The position numbers and the translations under genes are program-made. A stretch of 64,000 nucleotides of DNA from NCBI RefSeq assembly GCF_007830265.1, contig NZ_VLKE01000001.1:4960001-5024000 (forward strand), in the 5' to 3' direction. The notes under the pieces are model-generated. The model made no database searches, was not told the DNA's origin, and worked only from the letters and a program-made list of their open reading frames with translations. How positions within the stretch are numbered: the first letter of the stretch is position 1; each line of letters opens with the position of its first letter. The DNA is from Micromonospora olivasterospora (GTDB taxonomy: Bacteria; Actinomycetota; Actinomycetes; Mycobacteriales; Micromonosporaceae). Below, one piece after another: positions 50,536-60,316 of the stretch.

Positions 50536-51774
50536 ATGGAGTCTTGGCTGGGGCACGAGGTGCCGCGGCTGCCCGGCAGGGGCGGCCCGCTGACGTTGTT
50601 CGACTCGGCGCGGCGCGGTGTCCATCCCAGTTCACCCGACGGCACGGCGACCATGTACGTCTGCGGCATCACCCCGTACGACGCCACCCACCTCGGCCAC
50701 GCCGCCACCATGATCAGTTTTGATCTCGTCCAGCGGATGTGGCGGGACGCCGGGCTGGGCGTCCGGTACGTGCAGAACGTCACCGACATCGACGACCCGC
50801 TGCTGGAGCGGGCCGAACGCGACGGTGAGGACTGGAAGGTCCTGGCGATGCGGGAGACCGCGCTGTTCCGCGAGGACATGGAGGCGCTGCGGATCATCCC
50901 GCCGGAGCACTACGTCGGCGCGGTGGAGTCGATCCCGGACATCGCCGAGAAGGTCCTGGTCCTGCTCAAGGACGGCGCCGCGTACCGGCTCGACGACGGC
51001 AGCGGCGACGTGTACTTCGACATCAGCGCCGCGCCGGCGTTCGGCTACGAGTCGAACCTGTCGCGCGCGGAGATGCTGGAAATCTTCCCGGAGCGCGGCG
51101 GCGACCCGGACCGCGCCGGCAAGCGTGACCCGCTGGACCCGCTGCTGTGGCGGGGCGCCCGGGCGGGCGAGCCGTCGTGGCCCGGCGGCGACCTCGGCCC
51201 TGGCCGGCCCGGCTGGCACATCGAGTGCGCCGTGATCGCGCTGAACCTGCTCGGCGAGACGATCGACGTGCAGGGCGGCGGGAACGACCTGCTCTTCCCG
51301 CACCACGAGTGCTCCGCGGCGCACGCCGAGCGGCTCACCGGGCGGGCGCCGTTCGCCAGCCACTACATGCACGCGGGCATGATCGGCCTGGACGGCGAGA
51401 AGATGTCGAAGTCCAAGGGGAACCTGGTCTTCGTCTCCCGGCTGCGCGCCGACCGGGTCGACCCGATGGCCGTCCGGCTCGGGCTGATGGCCGGCCACTA
51501 CCGCGCCGACCGCACCTGGACCGATGACGTGCTGACCGCGGCGCAGGACCGGCTGGCCCGCTGGCGCCGGGCGGTCGCGGCCCCGGCGGGGCCGTCGGGG
51601 GCCGAGCTGCTGGCCGCGGTACGCGATCGCCTCGCCGACGACCTCGACACCCCGGGCGCCCTCGCGGCCGTGGACGACTGGGCCGCGCGGGCCGTCGCGG
51701 GCACCGGGGACGACGCCGGCGCCCCGGCCGTCGTCGCCGACACCGTCGACGCCCTCCTCGGCGTCCGCCTCTGA
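50536..51774 (+). CDS. mshC: Mycothiol synthesis ligase MshC
   Basis: MshC joins cysteine to GlcN-inositol with ATP, the penultimate step of mycothiol synthesis. The 412-residue protein is a class I tRNA-synthetase relative: [20 protein letters not shown] carries the zinc Cys and HIGH-like [15 protein letters not shown] and [15 protein letters not shown] follow CysRS pattern, and [12 protein letters not shown] is the KMSKS loop. TAGGCT ends seven bases before ATG 50536, so the transcript is leaderless. Presence of this gene is strong evidence for an actinobacterial host. Confidence 0.96.
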   Translation: MESWLGHEVPRLPGRGGPLTLFDSARRGVHPSSPDGTATMYVCGITPYDATHLGHAATMISFDLVQRMWRDAGLGVRYVQNVTDIDDPLLERAERDGEDWKVLAMRETALFREDMEALRIIPPEHYVGAVESIPDIAEKVLVLLKDGAAYRLDDGSGDVYFDISAAPAFGYESNLSRAEMLEIFPERGGDPDRAGKRDPLDPLLWRGARAGEPSWPGGDLGPGRPGWHIECAVIALNLLGETIDVQGGGNDLLFPHHECSAAHAERLTGRAPFASHYMHAGMIGLDGEKMSKSKGNLVFVSRLRADRVDPMAVRLGLMAGHYRADRTWTDDVLTAAQDRLARWRRAVAAPAGPSGAELLAAVRDRLADDLDTPGALAAVDDWAARAVAGTGDDAGAPAVVADTVDALLGVRL

Positions 51775-51809
51775 CGGGGGCGGGCGCGGTCGTCCCGGCC
51801 GGGCCGGGT

Positions 51810-52601
51810 TCAGCCCAGGACGAGGCCCGGGTCGGGGTCCGGCTCCGGCGCCGGGGCGGGGACCCGGTACTCCTCGGTGAGCGTGGTGACCGGCCCGGGC
51901 CAGGTGGCCTGGGCCACCTCGATCGGCTTGCGCTGGGCGTCGTACGCGACGTGCAGCAGGTGCAGCACGGGGGTGTCGGGCCGGATCTGGAGGGTCTCCG
52001 CCTCCTCCCGGCTGGGCTGCCGCGCGGTGATGGTGTCGGTCGCGGTGACGTACCGCCGGCCGGTGGCCTCCTCGGCCTCCTGGTACAGCGGCCGGCCGAA
52101 CGCCTCGGCCCGCTCCAGCGACGTGCCGGCGGTGTCCGCCGGGAGGAACCAGGAGGCGCCGACCTCGACCGGGGAGTCCTCGGTGCGGACGAGGTGCCGC
52201 CGGCACAGCAGCTCGGTGCCGTCGGCGACGCCGAACGCGTCGGCCACCTCCGGCGGGGCGGGGGCCCGCCCGACGGAGACGAGCTGCTGCCGGTACCGGG
52301 CGGCCAGGTCGGTGTGGTAGCCGCGGAAGCCGCCGTACCGGCCGCGCGAGAGGCGGTTGAGCCGCCGCCGGGTGCCCCGCACGTACGTACCGGAACCGGG
52401 CTTGGTGATCAGGATGCCCTCGACCCGTAGCTGGTCGACGGCGCGCTGCACGGTCTGCTTCGCCACGCCGAACATCTCGGCGATGGCGGGGATGGACGGC
52501 AGGCGCTCGCCCGGCCCCCAGTCGCCGCGGCGTACCTGCGCCTTGAGCTGCGCGGCGATCTGCCGGTGGGGGAACTCGGCCGCGCCCGGGTTGATCTGCA
52601 T
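51810..52601 (-). CDS. GntR-family regulator with UTRA domain (HutC subfamily)
   Basis: The 263-residue regulator has an N-terminal winged helix (PHRQIAAQLKAQVRRGDW, LPSIPAIAEMFGVAKQTVQR, VEGILITKPGSGTYV) and a C-terminal UTRA ligand domain (about 85-245). The start ATG 52601 follows GGAGG. A palindromic CTAGGTTCCTAG site lies 22 bases upstream and is a candidate self-operator. The ligand is unknown. Confidence 0.9.
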   Translation of the reverse strand: MQINPGAAEFPHRQIAAQLKAQVRRGDWGPGERLPSIPAIAEMFGVAKQTVQRAVDQLRVEGILITKPGSGTYVRGTRRRLNRLSRGRYGGFRGYHTDLAARYRQQLVSVGRAPAPPEVADAFGVADGTELLCRRHLVRTEDSPVEVGASWFLPADTAGTSLERAEAFGRPLYQEAEEATGRRYVTATDTITARQPSREEAETLQIRPDTPVLHLLHVAYDAQRKPIEVAQATWPGPVTTLTEEYRVPAPAPEPDPDPGLVLG

Positions 52602-52622
52602 GCCCGACCTCCTGGCTGGCAG

Positions 52623-52635
52623 CTAGGTTCCTAGG
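52623..52635 (-). promoter_or_regulatory. Candidate GntR operator and -10 region
   Basis: CTAGG (52623-52627) and CCTAG (52630-52634) flank TT; on the minus strand this reads CTAGGAACCTAG and overlaps a TAGGAA -10-like box for the gntR gene. Placement suits autoregulation. Confidence 0.4.
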
Positions 52636-52673
52636 ATGCCCCAGCCGGGGTGATCGCGCCACCCCGGCACGCG

Positions 52674-52700
52674 AAAAGGGCCCCGGACATCCCGGGGCCC
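52674..52700 (-). terminator. Intrinsic terminator after the PAC2 gene
   Basis: GGGCCCCGG (52678-52686) pairs with CCGGGGCCC (52692-52700) around five bases; on the minus strand the stem is followed by TTTT. It is one of the few hairpins here with a T-run. Confidence 0.85.
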
Positions 52701-52737
52701 TCCGCGCGGGCGGCCCGACCGCCCGGGCGGCGACCGC

Positions 52738-53607
52738 CTACCAGGAACCGGCGGTGGGGCCGGCCGAGCCGCCGCGCCGGCGCAGGTACTTCTCGAACTC
52801 CTGGGCGATCTCGTCACCGGTCAGCGGGGTGATGCCCGCGTCGCCGACGCGCTCCTCCAGCTCGCGGACGTACTCGCCCAGCTCGGCGTCCTGCTCGGCG
52901 GCGCTGCGGACCCGCCGCTCCCACTCGGCGGCCTCCTCGGCCAGGTCGGCCATCGGCACCGGCAGGTCCAGCACCTCCTCCACCCGGTGCAGCAGCGCCA
53001 GGGTGGCCTTGGGGCAGGGCGGGTTGTTGGCGTAGTGCGGCACGTGCACCCAGAACGACACGGCGTCGACCTCGGCCCGGGCGCAGGCGTCGTGCAGCAC
53101 CCCGACGATGCCCGTCGGGCCGTCGTACCGGGTCGGGGTGAGCTGGTAGCGCTTGGCCGCGTCGGCGTCCGAGGCGCTGCCGCTGATCGGCAGCGGCCGG
53201 GTGTACGGCACGTCGGCGAGCAGCGCGCCGAGCAGCACCACCCGCTCCACCTCCAGGCTGTGGCAGATCTCCAGCACCTGCTCACAGAAGGTGCGCCAGC
53301 GCATGCTCGGCTCGATGCCCCGGATCAGCACGACGTCCCGCTCGGTGCCAGCCGGGCTGGCCACCATGAACCGGGTGGTGGGCCACTCGACCCGCCGGGT
53401 CTCGCCGTCGGCCATCGTGATCGTGGGCCGGCTGACCTGGAAGTCGTAGAAGTCCTCCGGGTCCAGTTCCGTCACCTGCCTCGCCTCCCAGACCTGCTCC
53501 AGGTGCTCGACGGCCGCGGTCGAGGCGTCCGCGGCGTCGTTCCAGCCCTCGAAGGCGGCGATGGCCACGGGGGACCGCAGCACCGGCAGTCCGTCGAACT
53601 CGGTCAC
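52738..53607 (-). CDS. PAC2 family protein (proteasome assembly chaperone-like)
   Basis: The 289-residue soluble protein matches actinobacterial PAC2: PVAIAAFEGWNDAADASTAA, RPTITMADGETRRVEWP, DVVLIRGIEPSMRWRTFCEQ, GALLADVPYTRPLPISGSAS, PTGIVGVLHDACARAEVDAV and HVPHYANNPPCPKATLALLH. The role is not settled in bacteria. The start is GTG 53607. It ends at an intrinsic terminator shared by no other gene. Confidence 0.9.
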   Translation of the reverse strand: MTEFDGLPVLRSPVAIAAFEGWNDAADASTAAVEHLEQVWEARQVTELDPEDFYDFQVSRPTITMADGETRRVEWPTTRFMVASPAGTERDVVLIRGIEPSMRWRTFCEQVLEICHSLEVERVVLLGALLADVPYTRPLPISGSASDADAAKRYQLTPTRYDGPTGIVGVLHDACARAEVDAVSFWVHVPHYANNPPCPKATLALLHRVEEVLDLPVPMADLAEEAAEWERRVRSAAEQDAELGEYVRELEERVGDAGITPLTGDEIAQEFEKYLRRRGGSAGPTAGSW

Positions 53608-53853
53608 GCCGTCACCTCACCCTGCTCGTCCGGGGCGGTCCCGGGCCCCGGCCCGGCCGTCCGCCCGCCGTGCACGGTGGCGTCCCTGTTGTCCTTCACG
53701 TCCGCCAGCCTACGTGCCGGGGCCGGACCCGGCCCGTCGGCCGCGCCGGTCCGGCCCATGGTACGGCCGGCTGCGGTCGTCATCCGGGTGGCACAATGTG
53801 GGAGGGCCAACTGGGGTCATCCGCCGGGCCCGGGCGCGCACTACCCTGAATCC

Positions 53854-56800
53854 GTGCGGACTTCGTTTCTGGATGTGCTGTCAGACCGGATTCTCGTCGC
53901 CGACGGCGCGATGGGGACGATGCTCCAGGCTGCCGACCTGACATTGGACGACTTCGACGGGCACGAGGGCTGCAACGAGGTCCTCAACGCCACCCGCCCG
54001 GACGTGGTCCGTGGGGTGCACGACGCGTACCTGGCCGCCGGAGCGGACTGCGTCGAGACGAACACGTTCGGGGCGAATCTGCCGAACCTCGCCGAGTACG
54101 GCATCGCGGCCCGGATCCGTGAGCTCTCCGAGGCGGGGGCCCGGCTGGCTCGCGAGGCTGCGGACGCGTACGCCACGCCCGAGCAGCCCCGCTACGTCCT
54201 TGGCTCGATGGGGCCGGGCACGAAGCTGCCCACGCTGGGGCACGCGGCGTACGCGTCGCTGCGGGACGCGTACCTGCAGAACGCCGCCGGCCTGATCGAG
54301 GGCGGGGCGGACGCGCTGATCATCGAGACCTGTCAGGACCTGCTCCAGGTCAAGGCCGCGGTCGTCGGGTCGAAGCGGGCGATGGCCGAGCTGGGGCGGG
54401 ACGTGCCGATCATCTGCCACGTCGCCGTCGAGACCACCGGCACCATGCTCCTGGGCAGTGAGATCGGGGCGGCGCTGACCGCGATCGAGCCGCTCGGGGT
54501 CGACCTGATCGGCCTGAACTGCTCGACCGGCCCGGCGGAGATGGGCGAGCACCTGCGCTACCTGTCGCAGTACTCCCGGATCCCGCTGTCCGTGATGCCG
54601 AACGCGGGGCTGCCCGTGCTGACCGCGGACGGGGCGTACTTCCCGCTGACCCCGGAGGAGATGGCCGACGCCCTGGACCGGTTCGTCACCGAGTACGGCG
54701 TCTCGCTGGTGGGCGGCTGCTGCGGCAGCACCCCCGAGCACATCCGGGTGCTCGTGCAGCGCCTGCGGGGCCGGACGCCGGTCGCCCGGGAGCCGCGTTC
54801 CGAGGCGGGCGTCGCCTCGATCTACCACCACGTCCCGTTCGCGCAGGAGGCGAGCGTGCTGATGGTGGGCGAGCGCACCAACGCCAACGGGTCCAAGGCG
54901 TTCCGGGACGCCATGCTCGCCGCCGACTGGCAGGCCTGTGTGGACATCGCCCGTGGTCAGGCCCGTGACGGTTCGCACCTGCTGGACCTGTGCGTCGACT
55001 ACGTCGGGCGGGACGGCACGGTCGACATGCGGGAGCTGGCCGGGCGCTTCGCCACCGCCAGCACGCTGCCGATCATGCTGGACTCCACGGAGCCGGCGGT
55101 GATCGAGGCCGGGCTGGAGATGCTCGGCGGGCGCTGCGTGGTCAACTCGGTCAACTTCGAGGACGGCGACGGCCCGGACTCCCGCTACGCCCGGGTGATG
55201 CCGGTCGTCAAGGAGCACGGCGCGGCGGTGGTGGCGCTGCTCATCGACGAGGAGGGGCAGGCCCGCACGAAGGACTGGAAGGTGCGGGTCGCGGCCCGGC
55301 TGATCGAGGACCTGACCGGCAGGTGGGGGCTGCGCCGGGAGGACATCCTGATCGACGCGCTGACCTTCCCGATCGCCACCGGGCAGGAGGAGACGCGCCG
55401 CGACGGCATCGAGACCATCGAGGCGATCCGGGAGATCACCCGCCGCTACCCGGGGGTGAACTTCACCCTCGGCATCTCGAACGTGTCGTTCGGCCTCAAC
55501 CCCGCGGCGCGGCAGGTGCTCAACTCGGTGTTCCTGCACGAGTGCGGGCAGGCCGGGTTGACCTCGGCGATCGTGCACGCGAGCAAGATCCTGCCGATGG
55601 CGAAGATCCCCGAGGAGCAGCGCGAGGTCGCCCTGGACCTGGTCTACGACCGGCGCCGCGAGGGGTACGACCCGGTGCAGCGGTTCATCGAGATCTTCGA
55701 GGGCGTGGACGCGGCGTCGGCGCGGGCCTCCCGGGCCGAGGAGTTGGCGGCGCTGCCGCTGGACGAGCGGCTCAGGCGGCGGATCGTCGACGGCGAGCGC
55801 AAGGGCCTGGAGGCCGACCTGGACGCGGCGATGGCCGGTGGCCGGTCCGCGCTGTCGATCATCAACGACCTGCTGCTGGACGGCATGAAGGTGGTCGGTG
55901 AGCTGTTCGGCTCGGGCCAGATGCAGCTGCCGTTCGTGCTCCAGTCGGCCGAGGTGATGAAGACCGCGGTGGCCTACCTGGAGCCGCACATGGAGAAGAC
56001 CGACGACGACGGCAAGGGCCGGATCGTGCTGGCGACCGTGAAGGGCGACGTGCACGACATCGGCAAGAACCTGGTGGACATCATCCTGTCCAACAACGGC
56101 TACGAGGTCGTCAACATCGGCATCAAGCAGCCGATCAACGCGATCCTGGAGGCGGCCGAGGAGCACCGGGCCGACGCCATCGGGATGTCCGGGCTGCTGG
56201 TCAAGAGCACGGTCATCATGAAGGAGAACCTGGCCGAGATGGCCGCGCGGGGCGTCGCCGAGCGCTGGCCGGTGCTGCTCGGCGGGGCGGCGCTGACCCG
56301 CGCGTACGTGGAGGACGACCTGCGGGCGCTGTTCCCCGGTCAGGTGCACTACGCGCGGGACGCGTTCGAGGGGCTGACCCTGATGGACCGGGTGATGGTG
56401 GCCAAGCGGGGTGGGGCCCCGGTGGTGGACCCGGAGCGGGAGGCGGCCCTGGCGGCGCGGCGGGAGCGCCGGGAGCGGCAGCGGGCGGTCGTCCGGGAGG
56501 CGCTGCCGGAGCTGGACGACGCGTCGGTGCGCTCGGACGTGGCCGTCGATGTGGAGGTGCCCACTCCGCCGTTCTTCGGCACCCGGGTGGTGAAGGGCGT
56601 GCCGTTGGCGGAGTACGCGGCGCTGCTGGACGAGCGGGCGACGTTCCTGGGCCAGTGGGGGCTGCGCGGGGCGCGGGGCGGCAAGGGCCCGTCGTACGAG
56701 GAGCTGGTGGAGACGGAGGGGCGGCCTCGGCTGCGGTACTGGCTGGACCGGCTGACCGCCGACAAGGTGCTCGAGGCGGCGGTGGTCTACGGATACTTCC

Positions 56801-57369
56801 CGGCGTACTCGGAGGGCAACGACCTGGTGGTGCTGGACGAGAACGGGAGCGCGGAGCGGGCCCGGTTCTCGTTCCCGCGGCAGCGGCAGGAGCGGCGGCT
56901 GTGCCTGGCCGACTACTTCCGGCCGCGGGGTGACGCGCTGGACGTGGTGGCGTTGCAGCTGGTCACGGTCGGGCAGCCGATCAGCGAGTACACGGCGAAG
57001 ATGTTCGCCGGCAACGAGTACCGCGACTACCTGGAGGTGCATGGCCTGTCGGTGCAGCTCACGGAGGCCCTGGCGGAGTACTGGCACCGGCGGATCCGGT
57101 CGGAGCTGACGCTGCCGGGCGACCGTACGGTGGCCGACGAAGACCCGGCGGACGTGGCGGGTCTGCTGCGTACGGACTACCGGGGCTGCCGGTACGCGTT
57201 CGGCTACCCGGCGTGCCCCGACCTGGAGGACCGGGCGAAGATCGTGGGGCTGCTGGGCGCGGAGCGGATCGGGGTGCAGCTGTCGGAGGAGTTCCAGCTG
57301 GTGCCGGAGCAGGCCACGGACGCGATCGTGGTGCACCACCCGGAGGCGAACTACTTCAACGCCAGGTGA
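53854..57369 (+). CDS. metH: Cobalamin-dependent methionine synthase
   Basis: MetH transfers a methyl group from methyltetrahydrofolate to homocysteine via cobalamin. The 1171-residue protein has the homocysteine-binding barrel with zinc ligands C223 (GLNCSTGP) and C289-C290 (VGGCCGST), the pterin barrel (about 335-610), the cap (about 640-720), the B12 domain with DVHDIGKN (D732, H734, G737) and the C-terminal AdoMet reactivation domain. The start GTG 53854 follows TACCCT by six bases, a leaderless start that leaves no room for a cobalamin riboswitch. Confidence 0.97.
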   Translation: MRTSFLDVLSDRILVADGAMGTMLQAADLTLDDFDGHEGCNEVLNATRPDVVRGVHDAYLAAGADCVETNTFGANLPNLAEYGIAARIRELSEAGARLAREAADAYATPEQPRYVLGSMGPGTKLPTLGHAAYASLRDAYLQNAAGLIEGGADALIIETCQDLLQVKAAVVGSKRAMAELGRDVPIICHVAVETTGTMLLGSEIGAALTAIEPLGVDLIGLNCSTGPAEMGEHLRYLSQYSRIPLSVMPNAGLPVLTADGAYFPLTPEEMADALDRFVTEYGVSLVGGCCGSTPEHIRVLVQRLRGRTPVAREPRSEAGVASIYHHVPFAQEASVLMVGERTNANGSKAFRDAMLAADWQACVDIARGQARDGSHLLDLCVDYVGRDGTVDMRELAGRFATASTLPIMLDSTEPAVIEAGLEMLGGRCVVNSVNFEDGDGPDSRYARVMPVVKEHGAAVVALLIDEEGQARTKDWKVRVAARLIEDLTGRWGLRREDILIDALTFPIATGQEETRRDGIETIEAIREITRRYPGVNFTLGISNVSFGLNPAARQVLNSVFLHECGQAGLTSAIVHASKILPMAKIPEEQREVALDLVYDRRREGYDPVQRFIEIFEGVDAASARASRAEELAALPLDERLRRRIVDGERKGLEADLDAAMAGGRSALSIINDLLLDGMKVVGELFGSGQMQLPFVLQSAEVMKTAVAYLEPHMEKTDDDGKGRIVLATVKGDVHDIGKNLVDIILSNNGYEVVNIGIKQPINAILEAAEEHRADAIGMSGLLVKSTVIMKENLAEMAARGVAERWPVLLGGAALTRAYVEDDLRALFPGQVHYARDAFEGLTLMDRVMVAKRGGAPVVDPEREAALAARRERRERQRAVVREALPELDDASVRSDVAVDVEVPTPPFFGTRVVKGVPLAEYAALLDERATFLGQWGLRGARGGKGPSYEELVETEGRPRLRYWLDRLTADKVLEAAVVYGYFPAYSEGNDLVVLDENGSAERARFSFPRQRQERRLCLADYFRPRGDALDVVALQLVTVGQPISEYTAKMFAGNEYRDYLEVHGLSVQLTEALAEYWHRRIRSELTLPGDRTVADEDPADVAGLLRTDYRGCRYAFGYPACPDLEDRAKIVGLLGAERIGVQLSEEFQLVPEQATDAIVVHHPEANYFNAR

Positions 57370-57439
57370 CGCCGCCACCCTTCTTGACCGGTGGTGGGCC
57401 GGCAGCCGGCCGGGCTGCGCGGCCACGAGCCCGCGCGGC

Positions 57440-57715
57440 GTAGGGAAGCGTGTGCTGCTCGTCGGCCTGGGCCTCAACAGCCTGTTCGGCTGGTCATGGG
57501 CCGATCCGCTGGCCGCGCTGGTCATCGCCGCCGTGGCGATCAGAGAGGGCCGAGAGGCATGGCGCGGCGACACCTGCTGCGCAGTACCCGTCAGCGGTGC
57601 CAACCCACTGACCGTCCAGGTTGAGGATGCCGACGCCTGCGGATGCAAGCCCGGCTGCTCCTGCTGCACAAGCCCGGAACGCCTGGGCGCTCTACCAGCG
57701 GAACGGCTTCCGTGA
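57440..57715 (+). pseudogene. C-terminal remnant of a cation-efflux (CDF-type) transporter
   Basis: A short frame reads [20 protein letters not shown] and [19 protein letters not shown], the last membrane segment and tail of a CDF-like cation transporter, followed by a Cys-rich tail ([12 protein letters not shown]). All upstream membrane segments are missing, and metH ends only 70 bases before. I read it as a truncated gene. Confidence 0.6.
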
Positions 57716-57791
57716 CACGGGTGAACTCGGCGACCTCATGCCCGACGGGGTGCGCCGCGAGCACATCATGACCAAGAGTCTCGTGGCCTAG
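57675..57791 (+). pseudogene. C-terminal remnant of a GNAT acetyltransferase
   Basis: The frame reads [38 protein letters not shown] and [13 protein letters not shown] is the acetyl-CoA-binding helix and strand of GNAT enzymes. Only about 38 codons remain. It overlaps the end of the transporter remnant in another frame. Confidence 0.65.
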
Positions 57792-57797
57792 TGCGGT

Positions 57798-58472
57798 GTG
57801 GCGGTCCGAAATGGGTGGCTGCGGGACGGCAACCGGGCGATGATCGCGGTCGTGTCAGTCCCGCAGCGGCAGATCCGCGCCGTGTACACCGCCGAGACGA
57901 TCACCGTGTACCAGGCGTACGCGCCGGAGATCGCGCTGCCGGCGCTGGCCGCCGGCCGGTTCGTCGCGCCGTTCAGGCGGGAACGGATGACGTGGATCAA
58001 GCCGTCGTTCCGGTGGATGATGTACCGCTGCGGCTGGGGCACCAAGCCCGGCCAGGAGCGCGTGCTGGCGATCGAGATCACCCGCGCCGGGTTCGAGTGG
58101 GCCCTCCTGCGCGCGTGCCTGAGCCACTATGACGCGCACCACCACGCGAGCCGGCAGGCCTGGAGCGCGCAGTTGAGGGCCAGCCCGGTCCGGGTGCAGT
58201 GGGACCCGGAACGCTCCCTGCGCCTGCGGCCGTTGTCCCACCGGTCGCTACAGGTGGGGCTGAGCAGCGAGGCCGTCGACCGGTACGTCGACGACTGGAC
58301 GGTCCGCATCACCGACGTCACCCCGACCGCGCGCGCCATCAGCGCCCTGCTGCGCGACGGGGACGACGGCGCGGCCGCCGCGATGCTGCCGCCGGAGCGG
58401 CCCTACCCGCTGCCGGAGCAGGTCGCGGCCGTCGTCGGCGCCGGCATCGGGCGGGTCGACGCCGATGAGTGA
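57798..58472 (+). CDS. DUF4291 domain protein
   Basis: The 224-residue protein shows DUF4291: RQIRAVYTAETITVYQAYAP, RRERMTWIKPSFRWMMYRCG, WGTKPGQERVLAIEITRAGF and VRVQWDPERSLRLRPLSHRS. The function is unknown. GTG 57798 is a possible start; ATG 57840 would still keep the conserved region. It overlaps the following nucleotidyltransferase gene by eight bases (ATGAGTGA). Confidence 0.85.
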   Translation: MAVRNGWLRDGNRAMIAVVSVPQRQIRAVYTAETITVYQAYAPEIALPALAAGRFVAPFRRERMTWIKPSFRWMMYRCGWGTKPGQERVLAIEITRAGFEWALLRACLSHYDAHHHASRQAWSAQLRASPVRVQWDPERSLRLRPLSHRSLQVGLSSEAVDRYVDDWTVRITDVTPTARAISALLRDGDDGAAAAMLPPERPYPLPEQVAAVVGAGIGRVDADE

Positions 58473-59259
58473 TTCCGGCCGGGCGGCCGACACGGGCGCG
58501 ACGGATCAGCTCCGGGGGATCGTGGGGCTGGTCGGCGACGTGCTGGGCGAGGCGGTGGTCGGCGCGTACCTCCACGGTTCCGCCGTGCTCGGCGGGCTCA
58601 GGCCGGCCAGCGATGTGGACGTCCTCGTCGTGTCGCGCCGGAGCATGGACGACACCGAGCGGCGGGCGCTCCTCGACGGGCTGTACCGGGTCTCCGGCTC
58701 CCGGGTCGGGGCCCGCCCGGTCGAGCTCACCGTGGTGGTGCGGTCCGAGGTGCGCCCGTGGCGGTTCCCGCCGACCGGCGACTTCCTGTACGGCGAGTGG
58801 CTGCGCGCCGAGTTCGAGGCCGGCGTGACGCCTCGGCCGGAGCCGATGCCGGACCTGGCGCTGCTGGTCACGATGGTGCTGGCCGGTGACCGCCCCCTGG
58901 CCGGCCCGCCGCCTGCCCGGGTGCTGGCCGCCGTCCCGCGCGCGGATCTGCTCCGGGCGAGTGTGGCGGGGATCCCCGGCCTGCTCGGCGACCTCGACGG
59001 CGACACCCGCAACGTCCTGCTGACGCTCGCCCGCGTCTGGTCGACCCTCGCGACCGGCGAGATCAGGCCCAAGGACGCCGCCGCCGACTGGGTCCTCGCC
59101 CGGCTGCCGCCGGAGCACCGCCCGGTCCTGCGGCACGCGCGGGAGCTGTATCTGACCCGCGGGTACGCCGACGAGACGTGGAGCGACGAGTTGACGGCCC
59201 GGGTGCGGCCGCACGTGGACCGGGTGCTGGCCGAGATCGGCCGGCTGTCGCAGCGCTGA
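58465..59259 (+). CDS. Aminoglycoside nucleotidyltransferase-like protein (AadA/ANT type)
   Basis: The 264-residue protein has the nucleotidyltransferase core GAYLHGSAVLGGLRPASDVD (GS at 38-39, metal Asp 50 and 52), a third acidic residue in RPVELTVVV, and the C-terminal helical half with RNVLLTLARVWSTLATGEIR and PKDAAADWVLARLP typical of AadA/ANT(9). It could adenylylate spectinomycin- or streptomycin-like drugs; a chromosomal intrinsic function is equally possible. The overlap with DUF4291 suggests joint expression. Confidence 0.8.
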   Translation: MSDSGRAADTGATDQLRGIVGLVGDVLGEAVVGAYLHGSAVLGGLRPASDVDVLVVSRRSMDDTERRALLDGLYRVSGSRVGARPVELTVVVRSEVRPWRFPPTGDFLYGEWLRAEFEAGVTPRPEPMPDLALLVTMVLAGDRPLAGPPPARVLAAVPRADLLRASVAGIPGLLGDLDGDTRNVLLTLARVWSTLATGEIRPKDAAADWVLARLPPEHRPVLRHARELYLTRGYADETWSDELTARVRPHVDRVLAEIGRLSQR

Positions 59260-59381
59260 GGCGGGGGGACGTACCGGACTCGGGGTGGCACGAGGCGCCC
59301 GGTCCGGCGCGGCGGCGGAGGCGACCGCCGCGGTGCCGCCGGGGGACCGTTCCGGCGGCACCGCAGCGGGCTGCCGAGGGC

Positions 59382-60056
59382 TCAGCCGGGCGCGGCGCCG
59401 GCCTCCAGCAGCGGCCCGCGTACCGATCGGCCGATGCGGCGGGCCTCGGCGAGGATGTGGGCGCGCCAGCGGCGCCACAGCGGGGCCAGCCGGGAGGTGA
59501 CCAGTACGACGTCGACGGCGTCGGCGGGCAGGACGGTGCGGATGCCGACGGCGTGGTGCGTCGGGTACGCCGGGTCGGCGGGCAGCCGCCGCAGCAGGTC
59601 GTCGTCCCCCACAGCACCTCCAGCACCGGCTCCGGGTGCTTGTGCAGGAACGTCAGGACGTTGCTGCGGTTGTCGCCGGGGTCCGGGGTCGAACTGCGCG
59701 GGTGCGGGGTGTCGACCGCCCAGCCGTCCCGGGTGGCCTCGAACTCCAGGCGGTGCCGGAACAGGCGGAATCCCAGTTCCGTGTCCTCACTGCCCCAGGC
59801 TCGGAAGTCCTCGTCGAATCCGCCGACGGCCCAGAATTCCTTCGCCGGGACGGAACAGTTGCACGACCAGAACAACTGCCAGGGCAGCGCCGTCTGCCGG
59901 GTGTCGTCGGTGGAGCCGTCGTCGGCGACGACGACCTCGAACATGTCCGCCGGTGTCCGTTGCCGCCAGCGCTGTCAGTGTGCCGCGCAGCAGGCGTGAC
60001 CGGTTGTAGGTGGGGATGATGACGGAGACGAGTGGCGTTGCGGCGCCAGGATTCAT
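59382..60056 (-). pseudogene. Family 2 glycosyltransferase with two frameshifts
   Basis: From ATG 60056 the start NPGAATPLVSVIIPTYNRSR is normal GT2. Near 59963-59970 two bases seem to be missing (GCGCTGGCGG for GCGCTGGCGCGG), after which RQRTPADMFEVVVADDGSTD continues in another frame with GGFDEDFRAWGSEDTELGFR. At the C-run 59606-59610 one more base is missing and the frame shifts to GDDDLLRRLPADPAYP, ending at 59382. The repaired protein would be about 225 residues. Confidence 0.75.
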
Positions 60057-60316
60057 CGTGGTGACTCCGGTGGTCGGGTATGACAACCTATCCGCCACCG
60101 GAGTCGCGGCTACGACTTTCCGAGGTCCATTCGTCTTTCTTCGCGCGATGCGGGAAGGCACTGTCCGACCGCCCCGGACGCTCTCCTCCCATCGTCCGGC
60201 GTGATTGGCGCAGGGGCACGTGCCCGCATCGCCGGCTCATCCGGGCGGAGCCGGCATCGGGGTCCGGCCGTCCCAGATCGTGGGCGATGATCGCGATTTC
60301 TGGCAGGGTTGACGGC

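Noticed and set aside
53608..53853. Cobalamin riboswitch upstream of metH
   Set aside because: No B12-box-like core was seen, and the TACCCT box six bases before GTG implies a leaderless message.
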